64,000 bases of DNA, taken from positions 451,001 through 515,000 of the forward strand of contig NZ_CP102265.1 of the NCBI RefSeq assembly GCF_025147765.1, in the 5' to 3' direction. Origin of the DNA: Blautia obeum ATCC 29174 (GTDB lineage Bacteria > Bacillota > Clostridia > Lachnospirales > Lachnospiraceae). Shown in pieces: positions 19,232-27,802 of this stretch. The notes beneath the pieces are model-generated. The model did not search any database. It worked only from the letters and a program-made list of their open reading frames with translations, and was not told the DNA's origin. Position 1 is the first letter of the stretch. Each line of letters begins with the position of its first letter. The position numbers were made by a program, and so were the translations under genes.

Positions 19232-20001
19232 GAAACTCCTTTCTGTGTTACAGCTTTAGGCTGCACACGGAACCAATACGTATAAAAATCAGTAAAGCCA
19301 AGAGATGCATACAGTCGTTTGGCAGCGGTATTTCCCTGAACGACCTGAAGATAGGCATTTTCAGCACCTTTTTTCATGCCCTCCGTGAGAAGTGCAGTAC
19401 AGATCTGGCGTGCAAATCCCTGTCCGCGATATTTTTCCTTTACATGGATCGCGTAGATTCCGATGTAGTCACGGTCAAGGATACCAAGTCCTGTAGCGAT
19501 GATCTTCCCCTCTTTCCAGATGGAAGCACAGATCGTTTCTTTGGGAATGGCACGATACATAGAAGGAACAACGGCCCGGTGGATCGGGTTTGTCATTCCT
19601 TTCAGATCAAAAAGACTTGTGATCCAGATATCCGGAATCTCATCCGTGATCGTTACGGCAGAATATGGCGCATCCAGACGTGCATCACTCAGCTGAAGCG
19701 TCATGACTTCAGTTACATGCTGGATCTCATAACCGCGGTTTTCGAGAGTATAATCAAAATCCGGAGATACCAGCGGACTGATCTTAAAGATAGCAGGAGA
19801 TCCCAGACGTTTGTAAACATCTTCGCAGTAGGCAACCTTTTCACGCCATGGAAGCGTAGAGTTTCCAAATTGTTCCACACTGTTGGTACGATGTGTATAG
19901 AAATAAGAAAATCGCAGGATCCAGCCATCGTAAAGCTCCATTTTGTGAGATGGCCAGGCATTCAGCGACATATCTTCGATTTTTTTGATGTTTTTTTCCA
20001 T
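19228..20001 (-). CDS. GNAT-family N-acetyltransferase
   Basis: A 257-residue protein with a C-terminal GNAT fold (about 130-250). The acetyl-CoA-binding motif A reads VKEKYRGQGFARQICTALL, followed by a beta-strand LQVVQGNTAAKRLYASLGF typical of the family. The N-terminal half (about 1-125, beginning MEKNIKKIEDMSLNAWPS) is an extra domain often seen in such long GNAT proteins. The acceptor substrate is unknown. It is the first gene of a two-gene minus-strand operon with the lipoprotein, transcribed away from the Tad locus. Confidence 0.85.
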   Translation of the reverse strand: MEKNIKKIEDMSLNAWPSHKMELYDGWILRFSYFYTHRTNSVEQFGNSTLPWREKVAYCEDVYKRLGSPAIFKISPLVSPDFDYTLENRGYEIQHVTEVMTLQLSDARLDAPYSAVTITDEIPDIWITSLFDLKGMTNPIHRAVVPSMYRAIPKETICASIWKEGKIIATGLGILDRDYIGIYAIHVKEKYRGQGFARQICTALLTEGMKKGAENAYLQVVQGNTAAKRLYASLGFTDFYTYWFRVQPKAVTQKGVS

Positions 20002-20122
20002 GATGAAGATAAAGCCTCCCTTTTGCTGTTGCTTTTTATTATACCGAACAGAGGCGGATTGTGCAACCGCAAGTCCGGTGCATAAATGTCGGAAATACAG
20101 AGAATTTGGCGAACGAATCTTC

Positions 20123-20152
20123 TTTACAAAACGGCACGGTCCGTTCTATAAT
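20123..20152 (+). promoter_or_regulatory. Promoter of the Tad pilus locus
   Basis: TTTACA at 20123-20128 and TATAAT at 20147-20152 are 18 bases apart. The predicted start lies near 20159, about 85 bases before the first coding sequence. It is the best match in the gap between the divergent GNAT and Tad genes. Confidence 0.65.
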
Positions 20153-20158
20153 AAAACT

Positions 20159-20212
20159 CACCAGAGATCTTCTGGTATTCATAACCGTCGGTTCAGACGG
20201 AAATCCCTTTTT
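20159..20212 (+). promoter_or_regulatory. Structured leader of the Tad locus, attenuator-like
   Basis: The leader has two consecutive hairpins: ACCAGA...TCTGGT (20160-20176) and CCGTC...GACGG (about 20185-20200), with a run of T at about 20207-20213. The order of stem, stem and T run resembles an attenuator. I compared it by eye with c-di-GMP-I riboswitch features (GNRA tetraloop and receptor) and did not find them. Confidence 0.35.
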
Positions 20213-20244
20213 TATAATTGAGATAATTGTATACAGAAAGGAGT

Positions 20245-20763
20245 GTGATTGGTGTTATTGGTGGCAGGATACTGCTTCTGACGATCACCGGAGTTGCTGT
20301 TTTAATGGATCTGTATCAGATGAAAATAAAAAACAGCTGGATCCTTTTTTCGATGCTGATCGGGTTCGTATATGATCTGTGGCGTGGAGGATGGAATGGA
20401 ACGGCATTTTTTATTTCAGGTACAGGAATTCCACTGGTGGTTCTCGGATGGCTGTTTTATTTCCGAATGCTTGGTTCGGGAGATATCAAACTTTTTTGTG
20501 TACTGGGAGGAATTATGGGACCAGTACATATTCTGTGGTGTATCTGGTATGCATTTCTGACAGGAGGGCTGCTTTCACTGGCCATTCTGATCTTGTGCGG
20601 CGGTTTCAGCCAGCGAATCCAATATTTGGTCAAATATATGAAAACGTATATCCGGACAGGCGAACGGAAAGCTTATTACCGAAATGGGACTGCGTGGGAA
20701 AATATTCATTTCACGGTTCCTGTCTTTATGAGTGTGATGCTGTATGCAGGAGGTATGTATTGA
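20245..20763 (+). CDS. A24-family prepilin peptidase (TadV/CpaA type), first copy
   Basis: A membrane aspartyl protease of about 172 residues that would cleave the Flp prepilin leader. The catalytic pair is visible: an aspartate in VLMDLYQMKIKN near the N terminus and the GxGD motif in MLGSGDIKLF. Several hydrophobic helices follow. The start is uncertain: AGAAAGGAG at 20235-20243 sits almost directly before GTG 20245, while TTG 20227 lies upstream of it. It overlaps the next gene by four bases. A second smaller A24 peptidase lies at 27386 in the same locus. Confidence 0.8.
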   Translation: MIGVIGGRILLLTITGVAVLMDLYQMKIKNSWILFSMLIGFVYDLWRGGWNGTAFFISGTGIPLVVLGWLFYFRMLGSGDIKLFCVLGGIMGPVHILWCIWYAFLTGGLLSLAILILCGGFSQRIQYLVKYMKTYIRTGERKAYYRNGTAWENIHFTVPVFMSVMLYAGGMY

Positions 20764-21773
20764 AAAAACAAATTTTTGCAGTCTGTGATCTGGAGGCAGA
20801 GTATGCCTGCAACTTTATGGACTATCTGAATCAGAAGAAAAATATCCCTTTTGAAATCCAGGCTTTTACCAGTGTGGAAAGTCTGGTGGCATATGTGAAG
20901 AAGAACCCCGTAGAGTTGCTGTTGATTTCTTCGGAGGCAATGTGCCGGGAAGTAGGAGAACTGGATATTGGTAAGATCGTGATCCTGACAGAGGGAAGTA
21001 AGCCAAAGGAACTGGAGAAGTATACTGGTGTGTATAAATATCAGGCATCATCAGATGTAGTACGCGAAGTGATGGCCTGTTATGGTGCGGAGAAGGCAAT
21101 TCTTCCGGCGCAGCTGCCAGTATTAAAGAAGACGACGGAGATACTGGGAGTATATTCGCCGCTGGGAGGCTGCCTTCAGACTTGCTTTGCACTGACACTG
21201 GCGCAGATATTGGGCAGGGAAAAAAGTGTCCTTTATCTGAATCTGGAAGAGTATGCCGGGTTTGAAGAACTGATGCAGAAAAAATTTTTACATACACTCA
21301 GTGATCTTCTGTATTTTGTAAAACAGGGAAGTACAGGGATTGCAGTTAAGATGAATGGAATGGCAGAGAGTATGGGAAACGTGGATTTTATTCCACCTGT
21401 GCAGTCACCGGAGGATATCAGAGGAACTTCCTGGCAGGATTGGGAACATCTTTTGCAGGAAATCATTCTCCACAGTTCTTATGAGACGATTGTACTTGAT
21501 ATAGGAAACGGGATCGAGGAGGTTTTTCAGATGCTGGACATGTGTACTACGGTTTATACTCCGATAAAAACAGACAAAATGTCACGGAGTAAACTGGCAC
21601 AGTTTGAAGAACTTCTGAGTGTGCGGGATTATCCGCAGATTTTGAGCCGTATGGTAAAACTGAATCTGCCGTATGGACAGGAAGTCCTGGCAGAGCCGTT
21701 TCGCGCAGAGCAGCTGATCTGGGGAACGCTTGGCGATTTTGTCAGAGAACTGCTCGGAAAGGATGAGGTATGA
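20760..21773 (+). CDS. CpaE/TadZ-like pilus localisation protein with degenerate P-loop
   Basis: A 337-residue protein. The N-terminal part (about 1-115, FAVCDLEAEYACNFMDYL...) resembles the atypical receiver domain of CpaE/TadZ proteins. The C-terminal part resembles a ParA/MinD-type ATPase, but the deviant Walker A position reads YSPLGGCLQTCFALTLAQ, without the signature and catalytic lysines. The Walker B-like strand is ETIVLDIGNG. CpaE/TadZ proteins place the Tad secretion machine in the cell; this one probably does not hydrolyse ATP. TTG 20760 follows AGGAGG and overlaps the peptidase stop. It overlaps cpaF by four bases. Confidence 0.75.
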   Translation: MKKQIFAVCDLEAEYACNFMDYLNQKKNIPFEIQAFTSVESLVAYVKKNPVELLLISSEAMCREVGELDIGKIVILTEGSKPKELEKYTGVYKYQASSDVVREVMACYGAEKAILPAQLPVLKKTTEILGVYSPLGGCLQTCFALTLAQILGREKSVLYLNLEEYAGFEELMQKKFLHTLSDLLYFVKQGSTGIAVKMNGMAESMGNVDFIPPVQSPEDIRGTSWQDWEHLLQEIILHSSYETIVLDIGNGIEEVFQMLDMCTTVYTPIKTDKMSRSKLAQFEELLSVRDYPQILSRMVKLNLPYGQEVLAEPFRAEQLIWGTLGDFVRELLGKDEV

Positions 21774-22960
21774 GCAGAGAAACTTTTCAGTCACTGAGAA
21801 TGCTTCTGATGGAAAAACTGGATCTTGCAAGAGAACTGACCGATGAAGAGATCCTGGAAGAAATTGATACACTGATTCTGGAGAGGATGCGGGATTCCTG
21901 CCTTTCTCTGAAGGAAAAAGTACAGCTCCGTCAGGAATTGTTTCATTCTGTAAGAAAACTGGATGTGCTGCAGGAACTGATCGAGGACGAAACGGTGACA
22001 GAGATCATGGTGAATGGTCCGGATGCAATATTTGTGGAACGGGCCGGAAAGCTTTCCCGTTGGGAAAAGACCTTTACTTCCGGAGAAAAGCTGGAAGATG
22101 TGATCCAGCAGATCGTCGGAAAATGCAACCGGGTGGTCAACGAATCAATGCCTATTGTGGATGCCCGTCTGGAGAACGGAGCCAGAGTGAATGCGGTGGT
22201 CCGCCCGGTTGCATTGAATGGTCCGATACTGACGATCCGCCGTTTTCCGGATACACCGATCACCATGGAAAAACTGATCGCGCTTGGAAGTCTGCCTGCG
22301 GAATGTGCGGAATTTCTGAAAACACTGGTCAGGGCAAGATATTCCATGGTCATTGGCGGAGGAACAGGAAGTGGAAAAACAACGTTTCTTGGAGCACTGT
22401 CCAATTTTATACCCAGTGACGAGAGACTGATCACTATTGAAGACAATGCCGAACTGAAGATTCAGGGTATTGAGAATCTGGTACGGCTGGAGGCAAAGAT
22501 GGCAAATACAGAAGGTGCAACATCAGTTACGATACGTGATCTGATCAAGACCGCTCTTCGTATGCGACCGGACCGTATTGTTGTGGGTGAAGTTCGCGGA
22601 GGCGAGGCGGTAGATATGCTACAGGCACTGAATACCGGTCATGAAGGCAGTTTGAGTACGGCACATGCCAATTCGGCCGAGGATATGCTCTCTCGTCTGG
22701 AAACAATGACTTTGATGGGAGTAGATCTTCCGCTGGAAGCGATTCGACGTCAGATTGCCTCAGGAGTGGATATACTGATCCATCTGGGAAGAATGCGGGA
22801 TAAAAGCCGGAAAGTACTGGAGATAACAGAAATCTGTGGATTCGAAGATCATGAAATAAAAACCCGGACATTATATCAGTGGCAGGAGGGAAAAGGGCTG
22901 GTGCAGATTGCGTCCCTTCTGAACCGGGAAAAACTGATACGGGCAGGGGTGACTATATGA
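21770..22960 (+). CDS. cpaF: CpaF/TadA pilus assembly ATPase
   Basis: A 396-residue type IV secretion/type II secretion superfamily ATPase that powers Flp pilus extension. Walker [11 protein letters not shown] is at about 196-205, the Walker B region reads [18 protein letters not shown], and the His box lies in [14 protein letters not shown]. The N-terminal helical domain (about 1-75) is typical. All catalytic residues appear intact, in contrast to the upstream CpaE-like protein. Start and stop overlap both neighbours by ATGA. Confidence 0.93.
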   Translation: MSRETFQSLRMLLMEKLDLARELTDEEILEEIDTLILERMRDSCLSLKEKVQLRQELFHSVRKLDVLQELIEDETVTEIMVNGPDAIFVERAGKLSRWEKTFTSGEKLEDVIQQIVGKCNRVVNESMPIVDARLENGARVNAVVRPVALNGPILTIRRFPDTPITMEKLIALGSLPAECAEFLKTLVRARYSMVIGGGTGSGKTTFLGALSNFIPSDERLITIEDNAELKIQGIENLVRLEAKMANTEGATSVTIRDLIKTALRMRPDRIVVGEVRGGEAVDMLQALNTGHEGSLSTAHANSAEDMLSRLETMTLMGVDLPLEAIRRQIASGVDILIHLGRMRDKSRKVLEITEICGFEDHEIKTRTLYQWQEGKGLVQIASLLNREKLIRAGVTI

Positions 22961-23700
22961 AACAGAATTATGCGGAATATCATTTTTCAAAAACAGAGAT
23001 TCTGAAATATCTGATACAGAGCATTCTGCTCTGTGGAGCAATGGATTATCTGTTTTATCAAAACTGGTGGCTGATGCTGCTGACAGTTCCTGTTACTGTC
23101 CTGTTTATGAGACTGAAAAAGAAAGGATTGATCAGAGAACGAAAAAGGAAACTGAATTATCAGTTCAAGGATGCACTGAATGCATTAAGCGTAGCTGTAC
23201 AGGCTGGTTACTCTGTCGAAAATGCAGTGGCAGCATGTTCCAGGGATCTGGAGAGACTGTATCCGAAAGAGACAGATATCGTGAAGGAGTTTCATTACAT
23301 AGAAACACAGCTCAGAGTCAGTGTTCCGGTTGAGGAACTTTTACTGAGCCTTGGAGACAGGAGTGGTATTGAAGATGTGGAAAATTTTGCTGCAGTATTT
23401 TACACCGCCAAGAGAACCGGTGGAGATATGAATCGGATCATACAGACTTCTGCGCGGATGCTTGGAGACAAGATCGATGTCCGTAAAGAAATTGAGACAA
23501 CGCTGGCGGCGAAGAAAGCAGAACAGATGATCATGAGTCTGATGCCGGCCGGAATCATTCTCTACCTGAAACTGACCTCTCCGGGATTCTTAAGCGTACT
23601 GTATGGAAATCTTTTTGGAATGTGTGCGATGACACTTTGTCTAGGGATTTATGTGTTATCTTACTGGCTTGGGCGCAGAATTGTTGATATTGAAGTGTAG
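22957..23700 (+). CDS. TadB-like inner membrane platform protein (T2SF domain)
   Basis: A 247-residue protein with two N-terminal helices (about 20-55), a cytoplasmic type II secretion F domain (DALNALSVAVQAGYSVENA ... RTGGDMNRII) and C-terminal helices ending at RRIVDIEV. ATG 22957 overlaps the cpaF stop. TadB forms the membrane platform with TadC and couples the ATPase to pilin polymerisation. It ends 11 bases before the TadC-like gene. Confidence 0.88.
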   Translation: MKQNYAEYHFSKTEILKYLIQSILLCGAMDYLFYQNWWLMLLTVPVTVLFMRLKKKGLIRERKRKLNYQFKDALNALSVAVQAGYSVENAVAACSRDLERLYPKETDIVKEFHYIETQLRVSVPVEELLLSLGDRSGIEDVENFAAVFYTAKRTGGDMNRIIQTSARMLGDKIDVRKEIETTLAAKKAEQMIMSLMPAGIILYLKLTSPGFLSVLYGNLFGMCAMTLCLGIYVLSYWLGRRIVDIEV

Positions 23701-23711
23701 GAGAAAGCAGT

Positions 23712-24740
23712 ATGTGGGTACATTTTATTATTTTTATGACAGCGTTTGGCACTGTGCTAGTCTGGAAAGCAGGGTGGCTCAGGCTGGATGGTATTGCTGA
23801 TAAAGAAAGCCTCCGTTTGTTTCTGATCGTTGCCGTCTGTGGAAATCTGGCAGGAATGGCGATGACACTGACAAATGGAAACAGTGAAATTTATCAGAAA
23901 GGCCACAGAATCGAGAAGAGTGAGGATGGGGCTTATACGGAGGAACTGCAGGTTTCCGTAGGTGATGGGAAGCCGGAGAAAGTTGCTGTTCAGATTCCGG
24001 AAAAAGAGACAGAAGAAACGGAAGCGGAAAATGCACAAGTGAAGCAGTCACCGGAAGAAATGAGACAGAAAGAGCTGAAAGAAGTGATTGAACAGTATAA
24101 CAGGGAAAAACAGGATCCGGATTATTATTATCTGCCGGATTCCTGGGATGGCCAGACACTTAAGTGGCAGAAACCCGGGGAGAGTACTGGAACACTTCTG
24201 GCAGCACTGGCCCTGTTTGCGGCAGTCGTGCTGATGTTAAAAAAAGCGAGAGAACAGCAGGAAGAGATGGCCAAACGGGCAGAACAGCTTCTGATGGATT
24301 ATCCGTCGCTGATCATGAAGTTTACACTTCTGATCCAGGCAGGTATGACGGTTCGCAGAGCATTTCAGAAGATCAGTTCAGATTATCTGAGAAATTGTCC
24401 GAAAGAAGGACGATATGCATATGAAGCCGTGACGACGACCTGCCATGAAATGGACAGTGGTGTGGCAGAACTGGAAGCTTACCGAAGGTTTGGAGAGCGG
24501 TGTGGACAGATGAAATATAAAACATTTTCTACGATCCTGATTCAGAATCTCCAGAAAGGCGGACACAGGATGGCAGATCTTCTGGAAAAAGAAGCTCTGG
24601 AAGCATGGGATGAAAGAAAAAGAAAGGCAAGGGTAATGGGGGAAACAGCAGCAACAAAGTTGCTTGTTCCAATGATCATGATGCTTGCGGTGGTGATGGC
24701 GATCATCATGATACCTGCATTTTTGTCGTTCTATGGATGA
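23712..24740 (+). CDS. TadC-like inner membrane platform protein with acidic insert
   Basis: A 342-residue protein. Residues about 1-60 are hydrophobic. Residues about 70-150 form an unusually acidic, glutamate-rich segment ending in DPDYYYLPDSWDG, and a membrane helix follows at about 158-175. The T2SF domain (LLIQAGMTVRRAF ... IQNLQKGGHRMADLL) and terminal helices complete it. The acidic insert is extra compared with classical TadC; from topology it would probably face outward. It pairs with TadB as the pilus platform. Confidence 0.85.
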   Translation: MWVHFIIFMTAFGTVLVWKAGWLRLDGIADKESLRLFLIVAVCGNLAGMAMTLTNGNSEIYQKGHRIEKSEDGAYTEELQVSVGDGKPEKVAVQIPEKETEETEAENAQVKQSPEEMRQKELKEVIEQYNREKQDPDYYYLPDSWDGQTLKWQKPGESTGTLLAALALFAAVVLMLKKAREQQEEMAKRAEQLLMDYPSLIMKFTLLIQAGMTVRRAFQKISSDYLRNCPKEGRYAYEAVTTTCHEMDSGVAELEAYRRFGERCGQMKYKTFSTILIQNLQKGGHRMADLLEKEALEAWDERKRKARVMGETAATKLLVPMIMMLAVVMAIIMIPAFLSFYG

Positions 24741-24767
24741 TTGTATAAAAAACGAGGAGGTAAAACA

Positions 24768-24947
24768 ATGCGGGATTATCTGCAAACAGCAAAAGAATTT
24801 GTATACGAAGAAGATGCAGTAGGGGTTGTGGAGATTATTCTGATCCTGGTGGTGTTGATCAGCCTTGTCATTATTTTTAAAGAGCAGCTGACAAATCTGG
24901 TACAGGCAATCTTAAGTAAAATCACAAAACAGAGTAATTCAATTTGA
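24768..24947 (+). CDS. Flp-type pilin (Flp1-like)
   Basis: A 59-residue small pilin. An N-terminal leader (MRDYLQTAKEFVYEEDA) is followed by a hydrophobic stretch starting VGVVEIILILVVLISLVIIF. The glutamate early in that stretch matches the class III pilin pattern cut by A24 peptidases. ATG 24768 follows a strong GAGGAGG. It is the likely main subunit of the pilus. Confidence 0.85.
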   Translation: MRDYLQTAKEFVYEEDAVGVVEIILILVVLISLVIIFKEQLTNLVQAILSKITKQSNSI

Positions 24948-24966
24948 TGAAGAAAGGAGAGAGCCG

Positions 24967-26454
24967 ATGGAGAAAAAGGGCAGTATTACTGTTTTTCTGG
25001 CGCTGATCTTAAGTCTCCTGCTATCACTGGTTGCAACGAGCATTCAATCTGTGCAGGCAGCGGCAGCGAGAACACAGATTTTGAACAGTATGGATATTGG
25101 ACTTTATTCTTTGTTTGGACAATATGATCGTTTTCTTCTGAAAAATTATGATCTGTTTTTTCTGGATGGAACACAGGGAGGAACAGATCTGAATCTGGCA
25201 GCAGTTTATGATAACTTTGAGTCTTATATGAAACCGATACTGAAACAGAACAGTCAGAAGCTGAAACTCAGGCAGGGTGGTTTCAGTGGATATCGTCTGG
25301 CAACAGATGAAGATGGCGAAGTCTTTTACCAGCAGGCAGTCACTTATATGAAAGATACGCTTGGAAGTCAGGGAGTACAGACACTTGTGAAGCGATATAA
25401 GAAAAAAGAGCAGAAAGTGAAGCAGGCAGAGAAAGATGGAAAACAGGCGGAAGCAGGGAATACACTGGAAAATTATGATTCCGAAATGAATTCTGCGGCA
25501 CAGAAGAGCCAGGAAGCCAAAGAGGCTTCAAAGAAGGAAGAATCCGGAGATTTTGGTGATGGCACTTCGGGAGAGAGTTTTTCAGATGGAGAGGTAAAAC
25601 CGCAGGTGGTAAATCCAGTTCCGGTGATTCAGAGGATTCGGCGTATGGGACTTCTGGATCTGGTCGTTCCGGCATCAAAAGGAATTTCTGATCAGAAAAT
25701 CTCACATGGAGATCTGTTATCAGGAAGAACACTTCAACAGGGAATGGCGATGCCGCAGAAAACGGGAAAAGATAATTCCGGATCAGCAAAAGTACTGTTT
25801 CAGCAGTATCTGATGGAGCATCTGGGAAACTATATTTCTCCTTCTGAAGCAGGGCTGCATTATCAGCTGGAATATCTTCTGGCGGGAAAGAAAAGTGATC
25901 AGGAAAATCTAAAAGCCGTGGCAAAGCGTCTTCTGCTGATCAGAGAGGGAATTAATGCATCCTGTCTTATGGCGGATGCCGGAAAAAGGGCCCAGATTCA
26001 GGCACTTGCCCTGGCAATTGCATCGGGATTTCTGATACCGCCTGCAGCAGTGGCGATTGAGGCGGCACTGATTTTGTGCTGGTCCTTTGCAGAAAGTATT
26101 CTGGATCTTCGGGAGCTGTTTCATGGAGGCAGAGTACCATTGACTAAGACGGCAGCAACCTGGCAGCTTTCTCTGGAAAACCTGCCGAATCTCCTTGAGG
26201 GACTGGACAGCCAGAGAAGGGATGCGAAAGGTGGAATGTCCTATGAAGATTATCTGCAGGTGCTGCTTTTGTCAAAATCAAAAGCAGTCAAGCTGACAAG
26301 AGGTATGGACATGATCGAAGTGGAAATCCGCAGTACAAAAGGAAAGGAAGGTTTCCGGCTGGACTGCTGCATAGAAGCGGCTGAAATATCTGTGGATGTA
26401 GAGGCAAACCGAAAGCAGACTTTTTCGGTGACAAGGCAGTACAGTTATATTTAA
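24967..26454 (+). CDS. DUF5702 pilus-locus protein
   Basis: A 495-residue protein with an N-terminal membrane/prepilin-like helix (KGSITVFLALILSLLLSLVATSIQSVQ) and a long extracytoplasmic part that begins AAARTQILNSMDIGLYSLFGQYDRFLLKNYDLFFLDG, quoted in two pieces of the same region. The Lys/Glu-rich segment at about 145-215 is probably flexible. A further hydrophobic segment lies near 350-380 (ALAIASGFLIPPAAVAIEAA). I assign it to DUF5702, found in Firmicute Tad loci; the helix recalls TadE/TadG minor pilins. Function not known beyond pilus association. Confidence 0.75.
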   Translation: MEKKGSITVFLALILSLLLSLVATSIQSVQAAAARTQILNSMDIGLYSLFGQYDRFLLKNYDLFFLDGTQGGTDLNLAAVYDNFESYMKPILKQNSQKLKLRQGGFSGYRLATDEDGEVFYQQAVTYMKDTLGSQGVQTLVKRYKKKEQKVKQAEKDGKQAEAGNTLENYDSEMNSAAQKSQEAKEASKKEESGDFGDGTSGESFSDGEVKPQVVNPVPVIQRIRRMGLLDLVVPASKGISDQKISHGDLLSGRTLQQGMAMPQKTGKDNSGSAKVLFQQYLMEHLGNYISPSEAGLHYQLEYLLAGKKSDQENLKAVAKRLLLIREGINASCLMADAGKRAQIQALALAIASGFLIPPAAVAIEAALILCWSFAESILDLRELFHGGRVPLTKTAATWQLSLENLPNLLEGLDSQRRDAKGGMSYEDYLQVLLLSKSKAVKLTRGMDMIEVEIRSTKGKEGFRLDCCIEAAEISVDVEANRKQTFSVTRQYSYI

Positions 26455-26485
26455 AAACTGGATTTAAATGGATTTAAGGAAATAC

Positions 26486-26504
26486 GGGCGGCGACGAGCC
26501 GCCC
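26486..26504. repeat. GC-rich hairpin inside the Tad operon
   Basis: GGGCGGC and GCCGCCC pair perfectly around GACGA. It stands out from AT-rich surroundings in the 72-base gap between the DUF5702 gene and the TadE-like gene. There is no T run, so it is unlikely to be a terminator. It could stabilise or process the operon mRNA, or be an interspersed repeat. Confidence 0.5.
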
Positions 26505-26526
26505 CACGGAAAAGAGGTGCAGAAAG

Positions 26527-27372
26527 ATGCTTTTTCAGAAGGAAAAAGATTATGGGAATACTATCACAAAGATAGGTAGAAAGAAAAACAAAAAAAACGA
26601 GACTGCAAAAAAGAAAAGAAAAATAAAAAAAGAAAGGAAATGCTCTCTTAAAAACAGAATCCTGGCTTCCTCGATGGTCAGAAGAATCTCAAATTTATTT
26701 TTAAACACATCTTCTGAAAAAGTATCTTTCTGTGCCTTGAACAAAAAGGCGAGTCTGGCGCTGGAAACAGCACTTGTGCTTCCTATGTTTTTGCTGGGAA
26801 TGGTGACGATGATCTCTTTTATGGATATTTACCGGATTCAGACAGAACATCTGCAGGCATTATGTGAAAAGACAAAAGAAGCCGGAATGTATGCATATGT
26901 GCTGGATGGAAAGGGACCGGAAGAAATTACATTGCCGGATGTCTATGCATATACTCCGATCGGAGCATTTGTTCCTTTGCCGAAGGTATGGATGCATAAC
27001 ACAGTAAAAGTCCATGCATGGACAGGAGCTGATGAGACAGCGTTTTCCGGAGAGACCAGAGAACCGGAAGAAATGGTGTATGTGACAGAAACGGGAACGG
27101 TATACCATAAGAAGGCAGGATGTCGTTATCTGAAGGTATCCATTAATCAGATTTCGGGTTCATCTCTGACGCATGCCCGTAATGACAGCGGACAGAAGTA
27201 CAGTCCCTGTGAAAGCTGCAGTCGAAATCAGAAACCATCCGGGGTGGTGTATGTTACATCTTCGGGAAATCGATATCACAATCTTGCTACATGCAGTGGC
27301 TTGAAAAGAACTGTAAAACTGGTAAAAGAATCACAGCTTGGAGGAATGCATGCCTGCAGCAGCTGTGGATAA
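26527..27372 (+). CDS. TadE-like protein with duplicated His/Cys C-terminal motif
   Basis: A 281-residue protein. Residues 1-70 are highly basic with a lysine-rich run, an unusual N terminus. A TadE-like helix follows (KASLALETALVLPMFLLGMV, about 75-100). After a spacer come two related units: VYVTETGTVYHKKAGCRYLK...PCESC from about 184, and VYVTSSGNRYHNLATCSGLK...ACSSCG from about 239. Each has the pattern H-x4-C...C-x2-C, which could bind a metal or form disulfides outside the cell. The TadE part suggests a minor pilin or adhesin. The long basic leader may be partly untranslated if a later start is used. Confidence 0.75.
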   Translation: MLFQKEKDYGNTITKIGRKKNKKNETAKKKRKIKKERKCSLKNRILASSMVRRISNLFLNTSSEKVSFCALNKKASLALETALVLPMFLLGMVTMISFMDIYRIQTEHLQALCEKTKEAGMYAYVLDGKGPEEITLPDVYAYTPIGAFVPLPKVWMHNTVKVHAWTGADETAFSGETREPEEMVYVTETGTVYHKKAGCRYLKVSINQISGSSLTHARNDSGQKYSPCESCSRNQKPSGVVYVTSSGNRYHNLATCSGLKRTVKLVKESQLGGMHACSSCG

Positions 27373-27385
27373 GAGGCAGAGGATT

Positions 27386-27802
27386 ATGCAGATCAGAGAA
27401 GTAATGACCGTGTTGTTCCTGGCAGTTATGGGCTGGAAAGACTGGAAGAAAAAAGAAATTTCACTGTTGCTGACAGGTACTTATGGAATCATTGGTCTTG
27501 CCTTTAGCATTTATGCAGAAAGACCACTGGAAGACTGGCTGCTGCCATTTGGTGTGAGCCTGATGATACTGGCGGTAAGTGTTCTGACCGGTGGAGAGAT
27601 TGGAATGGGCGATGGCTGGATTTTTCTGGCACTAGGAACAATGCTGCATACAGAAATGTATGTAAGAATGGCATGTATCGGAATGTTGATCGCAGCGGTG
27701 TATGCGGGAGTCCTTCTGGTTATATGCAAAAAAGGACGCAAGACAGAAATTCCACTGGTGCCTTTCTTACTGTTTGGATATCTGGGAGGATTATTGCTAT
27801 GA
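27386..27802 (+). CDS. A24-family prepilin peptidase, second short copy
   Basis: A 138-residue membrane protein. The GxGD motif is GMGDGW and a candidate first aspartate lies in MGWKDWKKKEISL near the N terminus. ATG 27386 follows AGGCAGAGG. It is shorter than the peptidase at 20245 and matches the minimal TadV form. Two A24 peptidases in one locus could divide Flp pilin and TadE-type pseudopilin processing. It overlaps the following TadE-like gene by four bases. Confidence 0.82.
   Translation: MQIREVMTVLFLAVMGWKDWKKKEISLLLTGTYGIIGLAFSIYAERPLEDWLLPFGVSLMILAVSVLTGGEIGMGDGWIFLALGTMLHTEMYVRMACIGMLIAAVYAGVLLVICKKGRKTEIPLVPFLLFGYLGGLLL

Noticed and set aside
20159..20244. A c-di-GMP riboswitch in the Tad leader
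   Set aside because: The conserved GNRA tetraloop/receptor and CACGCA-type core are not visible. Only two simple stems and a T run are seen.
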